A DNA stretch of 64,000 nucleotides from SXRF01 sp964624555 (GTDB lineage: Bacteria > Pseudomonadota > Alphaproteobacteria > Rickettsiales > SXRF01). This document shows, piece after piece, positions 15,107 to 22,843 of this stretch. Where the stretch lies: assembly GCA_964624555.1 (NCBI GenBank), contig CAZUXB010000003.1, positions 14,025 through 78,024 of the forward strand, in the 5' to 3' direction. Made by a program: the position numbers and the translations under genes. Each line of letters opens with the position of its first letter. Within the stretch, counting starts at the first letter, position 1. The notes under the pieces were generated by a model that worked only from the letters and a program-made list of their open reading frames with translations, ran no database searches and was not told the DNA's origin.

Positions 15107-16687
15107 ATGGAATACAGAGTCCTCGCCCGCAAATACCGCCCTACCAATTTCGATGACCTTATCGGGCAGGAAGTTCTGGTGCGCACGCTTTCCAACGCTA
15201 TTAAATCAAACCGCATCGCCCATGCTTTCCTGCTTACCGGTATCCGCGGTATCGGCAAGACCACCACGGCGCGGATCATTGCCCGTGCGCTGAATTGTGT
15301 AGGCCCTGACGGTACAAGCGGGCCAACCATAAATCCCTGCGGCATATGCGCGCACTGCAAAATGATCGGCGATGACCGGCATATGGACGTGATCGAGATG
15401 GACGCGGCCAGCCACACTGGCGTAGATGCTATCCGCGATCTTATCGACACCGTGCAATATCTGCCCACCACCGCACGTTATAAAATATATATCATTGACG
15501 AAGTGCACATGCTCTCGACTAATGCTTTCAACGCGCTGCTGAAAACGCTGGAAGAACCGCCGCCGCATGTGAACTTTATTTTTGCCACCACCGAGTCGCG
15601 CAAAATTCCCGTTACCATCCTCTCACGTTGCCAGCGGTTCGACCTGAAACGCATCGATTCGCAGATGCTCACCCAGCACCTGACTAACATCTGCACCAAG
15701 GAAAACGTGCAGGCGGAGGAAGAAGCACTGAAATTAATTGCCATCGCCGCTGAAGGTTCGGTGCGCGATTCGCTCTCTCTCCTCGACCAGGCGATCGCGC
15801 GTGGTGAGAATAATGTAACGGCTGGCGCCGTTCGCCAGATGATCGGCGCGGCTGACCACTCGGCAACCTTTCGCCTGCTGGAAATCCTGCTTTCCGGCGA
15901 GGTGGCAGGTGCTATTTCTGACGTGCAGGAGCAGTATGCTGCCGGCTCCGACCCGCTGATGCTGGTGCAGGATGCGCTGGAAATTGTGCATCTCGTCACA
16001 CGCGTAAAAGTGGCGCCCGATGCGGCTAACGATATTTCGCTTTCGGAGTATGATAGGACTGCCGCGAAAAAAATGGCGGACGCGCTTTCGATGCCGGTAC
16101 TAACCCGCCTGTGGCAGATGCTGCTTAAAGGTATACACGAGGTGAAGCTGGCGCCATCACCGCTCGCAGCGCTGGAAATGCTGCTGGTGCGCGTGGCTTA
16201 TAGCGCGCAGGTGCCGACCCCGGCGGAAATAATCAAAGGCATGGATACACAAAAAAAAACACCTATAGGTGAGGGGTCAGAGGTCAGGGGGCAGGGGGCA
16301 GTTGTAACCGAGTACCGAGTACCGAGTACCATTACCAGTTTTGAAGAAGCCGTAGAACTGTTCAATAAAAACCGCGAGATTCTGCTCTACACCCAACTGC
16401 GTAACAATGTGTGGTTAAATAATTTTGAGGTAGGGAAAATAGAACTTAAACTGGCACCGGAACTGCCGCGCGATTTTGCGGCGAAAGTCGGCGACATGCT
16501 TTCGCGCTGGAGCGGTACGCCGTGGAAAATAACCGTTGCGCAGACAGCCACAAGTGCCAGCTTGCACGAAATCGAAACTGCGCGTAAAGAAAAAGAAATA
16601 AAAGAATTATCGGAAAACCCGTTCATCGCCAGCGCGCTCAAACAATTTCCCGGCGCAACGGTGGTGGGCGTTAAATCAACTGGATAA
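15107..16687 (+). CDS. dnaX: DNA polymerase III subunit gamma/tau
   Basis: 526-residue clamp-loader ATPase. Walker A GIRGIGKTTTARI (about 45-57), four-cysteine zinc module spanning C64...CGICAHC, DEVHML (Walker B), SRCQRFDL (sensor). The C-terminal third is shorter than in many tau proteins. Residues about 388-409 come from an inserted repeat at 16271-16334, between the collar domain and the C-terminal part. ATG 15107 directly follows the ffs-linked palindrome; the stop overlaps the next palindrome at 16685. Confidence 0.95.
   Translation: MEYRVLARKYRPTNFDDLIGQEVLVRTLSNAIKSNRIAHAFLLTGIRGIGKTTTARIIARALNCVGPDGTSGPTINPCGICAHCKMIGDDRHMDVIEMDAASHTGVDAIRDLIDTVQYLPTTARYKIYIIDEVHMLSTNAFNALLKTLEEPPPHVNFIFATTESRKIPVTILSRCQRFDLKRIDSQMLTQHLTNICTKENVQAEEEALKLIAIAAEGSVRDSLSLLDQAIARGENNVTAGAVRQMIGAADHSATFRLLEILLSGEVAGAISDVQEQYAAGSDPLMLVQDALEIVHLVTRVKVAPDAANDISLSEYDRTAAKKMADALSMPVLTRLWQMLLKGIHEVKLAPSPLAALEMLLVRVAYSAQVPTPAEIIKGMDTQKKTPIGEGSEVRGQGAVVTEYRVPSTITSFEEAVELFNKNREILLYTQLRNNVWLNNFEVGKIELKLAPELPRDFAAKVGDMLSRWSGTPWKITVAQTATSASLHEIETARKEKEIKELSENPFIASALKQFPGATVVGVKSTG
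16271..16334 (+). repeat. two heptad-word runs inside dnaX
   Basis: GAGGGGTCAGAGGTCAGGGG, GCAGGGGGCA then CGAGTAC repeated three times (ACCGAGTACCGAGTACCGAG). The two words are not complementary to one another; the first matches 7843, the second is the complement of the GTACTCG word at 32096 and 35975. Confidence 0.75.
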
Positions 16688-16759
16688 TTGGATTATTAGA
16701 TGATTAGATTATTAAATAACTTTACTAATCATCAAATTATCCAATGATCTAATAATCTA
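16685..16759. repeat. heptad-iterated palindrome between dnaX and ybaB
   Basis: Arms built from TTATTAGATGATTAGATTATT and AATCATC...AATGATCTAATAATC words around a central TAAATAACTTTA; overlaps the dnaX stop codon. Confidence 0.75.
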
Positions 16760-16774
16760 AACAAGGAGTAAGCA

Positions 16775-17095
16775 ATGAACCTACAGAAAATGATGAAACA
16801 AGCCCAGGACATGCAGAATAAAATTGCTGCCGTACAGGAAAAGATCGAAGCCGAAGAAGCGCACGGAACTGCCGGTGGCGGTATGGTTACACTGAAAATA
16901 AATGGCAAGCACAGCCTGCTTAAAGTAAGTATCGATGACAGCCTGATGAAACTCGAAGAAAAAGAAATGCTCGAAGACCTTATCGTAGCCGCCTTCAACG
17001 ATGCCAAGGATAAAATAGACGCCTCCGCCTCCAGCCAGATGAGCGCGGTGACCAGTGGCCTCAACTTGCCGGCTGGGATGAAGCTACCTTTTTAA
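16775..17095 (+). CDS. ybaB: YbaB/EbfC nucleoid-associated protein
   Basis: 106-residue small DNA-binding protein with the N-terminal helix MNLQKMMKQAQDMQNKIAAVQ and the central GGGMVTLKINGKHSLLKVSID segment typical of the family. Lies between dnaX and recR as in most bacteria. AAGGAG ribosome site upstream. Palindromic heptad repeats flank it on both sides, so the three genes of this operon are each separated by a hairpin. Confidence 0.95.
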   Translation: MNLQKMMKQAQDMQNKIAAVQEKIEAEEAHGTAGGGMVTLKINGKHSLLKVSIDDSLMKLEEKEMLEDLIVAAFNDAKDKIDASASSQMSAVTSGLNLPAGMKLPF

Positions 17096-17157
17096 GTGCT
17101 AGTGGCTAGTGCTAGTGGGCAGTGTTCACTAGTCACTAGCACTGGTACTGGCCACTG
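17096..17157. repeat. heptad-iterated palindrome between ybaB and recR (CTAGTGG word)
   Basis: GTGCTAGTGGCTAGTGCTAG then complementary CACTAGTCACTAGCACTGG/GGCCACTG words. The same word builds the element at 38683. Confidence 0.8.
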
Positions 17158-17160
17158 AAT

Positions 17161-17754
17161 ATGCCCCACTCCGACATCGACGAACTGATACGATTATTCT
17201 CCAAGCTGCCCGGCCTTGGGCCGCGCTCGGCAAGGCGTGTGGTGCTGCTGATGATGCGTAACCGCGAGCAGATCATGCAGCCGCTGTATAATACGCTGGG
17301 CAGCGCGCTAACCACCATAAAAACCTGTAGCGTGTGCGGCAATCTTGATACGGTTTCCCCCTGTTCTATCTGTAGTAATGAAAAGCGCGATGATTCAGTC
17401 ATCTGTGTTGTGGAGGATCTTGCAGACTTATGGGCGATAGAGCGTTGCAACCTCTACCGGGGCCGCTACCATGTACTGGGCGGTACGCTCTCGGCGCTTG
17501 ATGACCGTGGCCCGGCGCAGCTTAATATAGAATCACTCATCGAACGTGCGCGCGCGGAAACAGTGAAAGAAATAATACTCGCTACCAATGCAACCCTGGA
17601 AGGCCAGACCACCGCCCATTATTTAACCAACCGCCTGAATGAGTGCAATGTCAGCATCTCCCGTCTCGCGCAGGGTATTCCGATGGGCGGTGAACTCGAT
17701 TATCTCGATGACGGAACGTTAGGTGCGGCGCTCAAGGCGAGGTTGCCTTTTTAG
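17161..17754 (+). CDS. recR: recombination mediator RecR
   Basis: 197 residues, family length. N-terminal helix-hairpin-helix with KLPGLGPRSARRV (about 15-27), four-cysteine zinc finger CSVCGNL...CSIC (about 57-72), Toprim domain beginning ICVVEDLADLWAIE and an ATNATLEGQTTAHYL segment, C-terminal Walker-like SRLAQGIPMGGELDYLD. Acts with RecO/RecF in loading RecA onto gaps. Final gene of the ffs-dnaX-ybaB-recR group. Confidence 0.97.
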   Translation: MPHSDIDELIRLFSKLPGLGPRSARRVVLLMMRNREQIMQPLYNTLGSALTTIKTCSVCGNLDTVSPCSICSNEKRDDSVICVVEDLADLWAIERCNLYRGRYHVLGGTLSALDDRGPAQLNIESLIERARAETVKEIILATNATLEGQTTAHYLTNRLNECNVSISRLAQGIPMGGELDYLDDGTLGAALKARLPF

Positions 17755-17817
17755 TGTTAGTGCGGGTGTGAGTGTGAGTAAGTAAATTCACCAACACTCC
17801 CACTCACACTTTCACTA
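17752..17817. repeat. heptad-iterated palindrome at the recR/17815 convergent junction
   Basis: TAGTGTTAGTGCGGGTGTGAGTGTGAG-type left arm, AACACTCCCACTCACACTTTCAC right arm. Lies at the 3' ends of two converging genes and could serve as a bidirectional terminator. Confidence 0.75.
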
Positions 17818-18270
17818 CTTCTTCTTCGGCTGCAGCGCATCACCCCATTCTTCGAGAAGGCGCGCCTGCGCCCGTTCGAGAGATGCCGCGCGGAATTTAT
17901 ATTGTATTTCCAGGAATGAGCGCGCGACATGGTTGCCAAAATGGATCATGCACCAGCCGGTTGCGGCGGCGCTATAGATGAACAGCCAGACATTGGGACT
18001 GGTTATTATTGAACCGATATCGTAATGTTTAAGCTTAAGGCCGGAAACAAATACCGGAGTCAGGGACGGGATGGTGGCAGCCAAATTGCAGGCGAAAATA
18101 GTGCGGAAAGTTACGCGGTCGGCATCTTCATCAACGAAATAAGCGGCGATGGAAGGCAGCAGCGCCATAAGCAGGAAAATAAACCCTAACTGCAATATCC
18201 CAACCAGCAGGATGCACACTATGAGCATTAGCGGTTTTATGAGTTTCTGACCAATGCGGAGGAGGAACAT
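17815..18270 (-). CDS. polytopic membrane protein of unknown function
   Basis: 151 residues, not recognised. Hydrophobic segments at about 12-40, 60-80 and 90-108 predict three membrane helices; the C-terminal 40 residues are charged and probably helical (QYKFRAASLERAQARLLEEWG). Starts one base after the pseudokinase stop, in the same transcription unit, and is therefore a candidate partner of that membrane-anchored protein. Its 3' end touches a heptad palindrome. Confidence 0.75.
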   Translation of the reverse strand: MFLLRIGQKLIKPLMLIVCILLVGILQLGFIFLLMALLPSIAAYFVDEDADRVTFRTIFACNLAATIPSLTPVFVSGLKLKHYDIGSIITSPNVWLFIYSAAATGWCMIHFGNHVARSFLEIQYKFRAASLERAQARLLEEWGDALQPKKK

Positions 18271-18271
18271 A

Positions 18272-20419
18272 TCAGCTTCCCCTTATCGCAATAACAAAGC
18301 TATAAAATAGGGCAAACATGGCCAAATAATGGGCCATTTTTGTGCCCAGCATCCTGCTGTGTATCTCTATCATCTCTTTTTTGGTATAATACACTATGTC
18401 GTTGGCGTTTTGTTTAAAGTTGCGTACTGCCTGATTGTAGGCGGTGGCCTCTGCCTGAGCATAGCCGGATTCTATGATTAGCTCTGCCATTTTCTGGATG
18501 TTGCCGCTACGTGCGGCGTTCCCCAGCATAGTTACCAGTTTGCGTTTAAGGGTATGACTGCGGATGACGTCAAGCAGCGGTAATATCCGCAGCGCCAGCC
18601 AGCTGGTGAGTCCCGGAAGGTAGGATATACCGGACTTCTGTTGGGCGGTGCCCAGCATCTTTAGGGCGATTACAGCCTGGTTGGTAGCCAGTGTTGGCTG
18701 TGCGCTCAGAGAGGTAAGGTGTGTTTCATGCAGGATATTAAGCTGGCTGGCAAGGAAGGCGGCAATGTGCCGGTCTATCGGGTCACTATCGGCAGAAAGC
18801 CGCGGGGCAAGCCGGTCGAGTGTGCGGAGCATCGAATTCAGCGATGATATGTGCATTCCGGTAAGCTTGGGGCTGATACACCTTACGCCCGGGTTCAAAT
18901 CATAAAATATCCGTTCCACACCAAAGCCAAGCCCGGTATTGCGGGTTATGCTACGGATGCGGTCAAGTTTGGTCAATATCGGCCCCAGACTATTGTTTTC
19001 CACATCCTCGCGTTTTGCTTCCTTATTCTTCTGCTCGGCGATGGAATGAAACATGCTCATTTCAATGAACTGCATCAACTGGCGCAGGTCATCATCGGAT
19101 TTTTTTATTATCAGATCAGCAAACAAACTGTTTATACCATCAAGGTGGAAAGAAAGGTTGCCCAGACGCACCGGGCCAACAGGATCAAAAACTGTAATGG
19201 TGCGCATGATATGTTCATTAACGGAAGGGTCGCTGTTTTTGCTGTTAACAGTGATTACTTTCGCGGTGCGCAGCAGATACTCATTAAGCTCTTTGTTGCG
19301 CAGGGAATTGGCTACCCATGTCGATAGTTGCCCACTTGCAAATGCCGTTGGCGCCTCAGACCAGTTGCAGGCGAAAAGATTGGCGACTTCGCGTCTGGTA
19401 TAAGCCTGTCCGTCAGCAAATTCAAACGGCCTTATTGCCTCATGCGATGGCGGGGTAGGCATAACGTTATAGCGTTTGCCATCAAGCCATGCCTTTAAGT
19501 ATCTGTAACTCCAGCGGTCATAGGCGTTATGACTTAAAAGACCACGAAAAAAATCATAAAATATTTCCGGCATGTCCTTTTGCCGGGTAAGGGCATTGAA
19601 AGCACCTTCCTTCAGGATCTGCTTAACCAAGGTATCTCTGGTTAAGCCGTTAAAATGGTTCATGCCGTAAATAACATGCAGTATTACCACGGCCAGCGCA
19701 TAATAATCCTGGGTTGAATCACCTTCGCCCTTGCCGGCGGGCATGGCCTGCATCCTTTCTACCGGCTCATAGTAAAAGGGCTGCGCATAGCCGGATGGTT
19801 CGGCGACGCACTGGCCTACCACTGCACCAATATTTGATTTTGTATCAAAATAGATATTATCGCAATTGATGTTGCTGTGGGCAATGCCTATTTCGCTTAA
19901 ATGTTTTATGGCAAGGGCAAGCGGCGAAATAATATACTGGCAGATGAATTCAAAACTGGGGCGGGTCTTGCTGGCAGCAATAAGCGCAGATAATTTTGCG
20001 CCTCTTGGTTTTTCATAAACAACCACAAAGCGTTCCCCCTGCAGGCGGGTCAAAGAAGTCACGCCCGATGCAACCATAGTGATAATATTGGGGTGGGGCG
20101 AATTTATCAGCGGGGTTATTATATTGCTGCGCTGGATGGTATCGGCATCGCAGATCAGGGCCATATACTCCTTGCCAGCTTCGTCAAGGTCAGTGGCGGC
20201 ATAAGCCACCGCAGCCTTGGAATTAAAATCGGGCAGGGGCGTGTTAAAATCTATCTTATAGCGCCTGGCAACAGTATCCGGCTCATCGTTGGAAGTTCCT
20301 GAGGGCGTGTAGCCGCGCAGAAAATTACCCAGAGTTTTACTGAGTTCCGCTTCCGCATCAGACCTTGCCGCGGTTTTTGGCAGTTCTGCCGGTAATTTTG
20401 TAGCTACTTCCTGTGCCAT
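18272..20419 (-). CDS. membrane-anchored protein kinase-like protein, predicted pseudokinase
   Basis: 715 residues. A Ser/Thr kinase-like fold can be followed over about residues 50-330, including hinge FVVVYEKPRG, catalytic-loop equivalent GIAHSNINCDNIYFD (about 175-189) and QDYYALAVVILHVIYG. The catalytic Asp of HRD is Asn (HSN), the VAIK lysine is not found (MALIC) and the DFG position reads VVGQ, so phosphotransfer is unlikely. The middle part (about 340-660) is helical and unassigned. A single hydrophobic segment at the C-terminus (MAHYLAMFALFYSFVIAI) would anchor it in the membrane with the bulk in the cytoplasm. Followed by the polytopic protein at 17815. Confidence 0.75.
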   Translation of the reverse strand: MAQEVATKLPAELPKTAARSDAEAELSKTLGNFLRGYTPSGTSNDEPDTVARRYKIDFNTPLPDFNSKAAVAYAATDLDEAGKEYMALICDADTIQRSNIITPLINSPHPNIITMVASGVTSLTRLQGERFVVVYEKPRGAKLSALIAASKTRPSFEFICQYIISPLALAIKHLSEIGIAHSNINCDNIYFDTKSNIGAVVGQCVAEPSGYAQPFYYEPVERMQAMPAGKGEGDSTQDYYALAVVILHVIYGMNHFNGLTRDTLVKQILKEGAFNALTRQKDMPEIFYDFFRGLLSHNAYDRWSYRYLKAWLDGKRYNVMPTPPSHEAIRPFEFADGQAYTRREVANLFACNWSEAPTAFASGQLSTWVANSLRNKELNEYLLRTAKVITVNSKNSDPSVNEHIMRTITVFDPVGPVRLGNLSFHLDGINSLFADLIIKKSDDDLRQLMQFIEMSMFHSIAEQKNKEAKREDVENNSLGPILTKLDRIRSITRNTGLGFGVERIFYDLNPGVRCISPKLTGMHISSLNSMLRTLDRLAPRLSADSDPIDRHIAAFLASQLNILHETHLTSLSAQPTLATNQAVIALKMLGTAQQKSGISYLPGLTSWLALRILPLLDVIRSHTLKRKLVTMLGNAARSGNIQKMAELIIESGYAQAEATAYNQAVRNFKQNANDIVYYTKKEMIEIHSRMLGTKMAHYLAMFALFYSFVIAIRGS

Positions 20420-20536
20420 AGCCTTAACTTACAGTGTTTTATAAATATTGCCACAATATACCACAACCAATCCATAATAGTTATTGCAATTTATAGTTGT
20501 TATAATAATATATAACACAACCATTAGGAGTGGGTT

Positions 20537-20743
20537 ATGCCCTTGTCACAACCATTAAAATTCTTCATGACCGCCTTCCTGGAGTGGTTCATAGTCCTGA
20601 TATTTTTTCTGCCAACCGCCATAGGTGGCTGGCTGGTGTTTTTCAATGTCGTTTCGCCTGATTCAATGTGGCTGCTAAGTTTTAGCGCCAGTTTTTTTAT
20701 TTCCGCCTGCCTGACAATTTTTTCTAAGAAAGCTGCTCCGTAG
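20537..20743 (+). CDS. small two-helix membrane protein
   Basis: 68 residues, not recognised. Two hydrophobic segments (about 13-36 and 44-62) and a basic end. TTAGGAG ribosome site 7 bases before ATG 20537. Overlaps the 3' end of the converging gene at 20724 by 20 bases. Confidence 0.55.
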   Translation: MPLSQPLKFFMTAFLEWFIVLIFFLPTAIGGWLVFFNVVSPDSMWLLSFSASFFISACLTIFSKKAAP

Positions 20744-21317
20744 CCTTGTATTTATCGCTTACGGCAGCGTATAGGTTGGCGCCAATATCTTTTCCGGTTA
20801 CACCACTGACAATTTCATTGACCAGTGCCAGAGCAAAGCCAACAGGCCCGCCAAGCAGCGCACCGCCAACCAGCCGCGAACCGGTGGAAATGGTGTCGCC
20901 GGTCAGTTCGCGGTAGGCAGTGGAAATAACAGGCAATTGCTGCAAGGGGTTTACAGTATCAAGAGCGGCCTTCAGACTGTCTGTTCCAAAAAAGTCATTA
21001 TTCACCACATCGTAGGGTTTTTCCTGACGCTGCTGGTATGGCGACAGGCTGCTTGCTGCTTCCTGTTCCGGTTCAGGATGTACTGTTATTGTTAATGGTG
21101 CGGCAGGTGGGGTAGTAACGTTGTCCGCAACAGTTGGAGTAACATTATTGGCAGCCGGCGTATTTGCTACAGGAAGCGGTTGCGCACCATACATCTCCTG
21201 CAACATTTTTTTTGCAAACTCAGGGTCTGGGTTCTGGGCCTTGGCAGCAGCCGTTGCCGCTGCTTTTGCAGCCTGTTGATAATTAGGACTGATAACTGAT
21301 AAATAATCAGAAGCCAT
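20724..21317 (-). CDS. hypothetical protein with C-terminal glycine-rich helical segment
   Basis: 197 residues, not recognised. N-terminal helix rich in alanine (QQAAKAAATAAAKAQ), a proline/threonine/valine-rich low-complexity linker (about 50-90), then a more conserved-looking C-terminal part (about 110-190) with TGDTISTGSRLVGGALLGG and GFALALVNEIVSGVTG. No signal peptide is evident. The C-terminal segment could associate with membranes. It forms, with the pseudokinase and the 151-residue protein, a block of proteins of unknown function. Confidence 0.65.
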   Translation of the reverse strand: MASDYLSVISPNYQQAAKAAATAAAKAQNPDPEFAKKMLQEMYGAQPLPVANTPAANNVTPTVADNVTTPPAAPLTITVHPEPEQEAASSLSPYQQRQEKPYDVVNNDFFGTDSLKAALDTVNPLQQLPVISTAYRELTGDTISTGSRLVGGALLGGPVGFALALVNEIVSGVTGKDIGANLYAAVSDKYKATEQLS

Positions 21318-21380
21318 AGCTATATCCTCATGTAAAAATTAACACGAAGATATAGTAGCAAGAGGCGTGCCAGATATTTT

Positions 21381-21704
21381 AAACTTGCGCTCAAGCGGCG
21401 CGCATCCTGCGCCCGTCAACCGGGCTAGTCGTCGCAAGTGCTCCTCCGGAAATATAAACTTGCGCTCAAGCGGCGCGCATCCTGCGCCCGTCAACCGGGC
21501 TAGTCGTCGNNNNNNNNNNNNNNNNNNNNNNNNNNNNNNNNNNNNNNNNNNNNNNNNNNNNNNNNNNNNNNNNNNNNNNNNNNNNNNNNNNNNNNNNNNN
21601 NNNNNNNNNCCGGAAATATAAACTTGCGCTCAAGCGGCGCGCATCCTGCGCCCGTCAACCGGGCAGTCGTCGCAAGTGCTCCTCCGGAAATATAAACTTG
21701 CGCT
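21381..21704. repeat. 75-bp tandem repeat array interrupted by a scaffold gap
   Basis: Unit begins AAACTTGCGCTCAAGCGGCG and ends CTCCTCCGGAAATAT; period 75 between 21381 and 21456, and 74 between 21620 and 21694. Each unit is an imperfect palindrome (ACTTGCG...CGCAAGT). At least four copies are visible around the N run and the true number is unknown. The last copy supplies the stop codon of the mug gene. A single inverted copy lies at 60360-60436 beside the 6S RNA. Confidence 0.9.
21510..21609. other. scaffold gap (100 N)
   Basis: Exactly 100 N inside the 75-bp tandem array: an assembly join, not real sequence length. Confidence 0.99.
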
Positions 21705-22198
21705 CAAATAGCTTTCACAATCTTCGCCAGATCGTACCATATTTTTTCATCCCACGAAGTTTGGGCAGCTCCTGAAGTCGATGGTAATATGAATATTCGG
21801 GTGTTTTTTATAGCCTGCTGTTGTTCGCCGAATTGTAACTTGCCGGTGTCAACGCCAAAATATTTGCTCGCGGCTTTCTTGCTGGTAAAAGCGACTATGC
21901 GCGGCTGGTAACGCTCCATCTTCTGCTGGAAAGCACTGATGTTGAAAGCCGCGTGGCTTAACTGGTGGTCCATGCCTGATTCGCTTTGGTTCAGGTCAGT
22001 TAGGCCGATGCCGAATTGCGGCAGTATACAGAATTCGCTTGGGGTGAGCAGGCGGGGAGTAAGGCCGGTATCGTGCAGTATGCGGTAAAATTTATTGCCG
22101 GGATGGGCGTAATAGTTTTTAAGTTCGGCCGATTTTTTCCCAGCCGCCGTGCCACAGAAAACCACTTTTAGATTTTCCTGTAAGACATCCGGTAACAT
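21704..22198 (-). CDS. mug: mismatch-specific uracil/thymine-DNA glycosylase (Mug family)
   Basis: 164 residues. VVFCGTAAGKKSAE near the N-terminus, HPGNKFYRILHDTGLTPR, FGIGLTDL and the ILPSTSGAA segment match the alphaproteobacterial G:U/G:T mismatch glycosylase family, which removes uracil or damaged pyrimidines opposite G. The active-site loop reads CGTAAG rather than the GINPG of E. coli Mug. The stop codon lies in the last unit of the 75-bp array. Immediately upstream (22217-22271) is a stranded second copy of the atpC 3' end, so mug was probably once next to atpC. Confidence 0.87.
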   Translation of the reverse strand: MLPDVLQENLKVVFCGTAAGKKSAELKNYYAHPGNKFYRILHDTGLTPRLLTPSEFCILPQFGIGLTDLNQSESGMDHQLSHAAFNISAFQQKMERYQPRIVAFTSKKAASKYFGVDTGKLQFGEQQQAIKNTRIFILPSTSGAAQTSWDEKIWYDLAKIVKAI

Positions 22199-22216
22199 AA
22201 ATCTATCGTAAGGGGG

Positions 22217-22271
22217 CTATTCTACCAATATAGTAACGCGCTCAGCCTGCACTTCGGCAACGCCGCTGGTC
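22217..22271 (-). pseudogene. stranded copy of the atpC 3' end
   Basis: Reading left, it codes for TSGVAEVQAERVTILVE and a stop; the intact atpC at 23877 ends TGGVAEVQAERVTILVE. By eye about 41 of 52 bases match, the differences mostly synonymous. No start codon or upstream coding part, so this is a remnant separated from atpC by 1.6 kb that hold a pseudopilin. Confidence 0.85.
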
Positions 22272-22353
22272 GGTGCTTGATACGTTGATTGCTTAATTGC
22301 TTGTTGGTATAAAATACAGTGTTTTGCAACCAACAACATCAGAATTTATATAA

Positions 22354-22416
22354 TTATTTAGCAGTCACACAGACATTGGCTGGTGCAACTGGACATCCTC
22401 CACCTACAGTATATAG
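22354..22416 (-). pseudogene. possible remnant of a pseudopilin C-terminus
   Basis: A 20-codon open stretch ending in a stop: LYTVGGGCPVAPANVCVTAK. The two cysteines near a short C-terminus resemble pilin-like tails. No start and too short to be a gene; assignment by resemblance only. Confidence 0.3.
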
Positions 22417-22445
22417 CTAATTAACCAGATATTTGCATCGATAGT

Positions 22446-22597
22446 TTCTCCTCTCCCCCTGCGGGAGAGGAAGGTTTTTCATGGATTTGCTATCAGCAAG
22501 TCCTTGAAAAACCAGGTGAGGGGTAATTTTATTTTTTTACCCCCCCACCCACCATTAAACACCCCCCACCCTAACCCTCCCCCGCAAGGGGGGAGGT
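22446..22597. repeat. CTCTCCC-type palindromic repeats (two adjacent)
   Basis: CTCCTCTCCCCCTGCGGGAG followed by an inner GGTTTTTCA/TGAAAAACC pair, then CACCCTAACCCTCCCCCGCAAGGGGGGAGG. Same family as 1186 and 14055. Confidence 0.8.
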
Positions 22598-22648
22598 GAT
22601 TTGTATAAGTATTTAGCTGTTTAGCTATAATGATAGTAAGGAGGAGCA

Positions 22649-22843
22649 TTATAAGCCAAGTAATGCCCTTTGGGTGGCAATTTTTACATAGATTTTTTGA
22701 GCATCACTGGAAGACATTGTAGCGCCATTATAACAGTTTCTACTGCGGGTAGTGAGATATAGCTAGGCCTTTACTGCTACTGCCACCACCGCTATTAAAA
22801 GATGGTATTGCACCATTATAAAGCCCTGCCCAATTGTTACAAT
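22649..22843 (-). pseudogene. possible frameshifted pseudopilin C-terminal remnant
   Basis: Just past the stop of the intact pseudopilin, two overlapping open stretches read on the same strand: INCNNWAGLYNGAIPS... to a stop at 22740, and in another frame TTRSRNCYNGATMSSSDAQK... to a stop at 22649. Joined by one frameshift they would form a cysteine-containing tail like those of secreted pilins. This suggests an older pilin end left in place. Confidence 0.35.

Noticed and set aside
21367..21621. 84-codon open frame across the repeat array and the N run
   Set aside because: It is a translation of the 75-bp repeat and of gap characters, not a gene.
22217..22271. A separate small gene coding for an epsilon-like peptide
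   Set aside because: No start codon or ribosome site; matches only the final codons of atpC.
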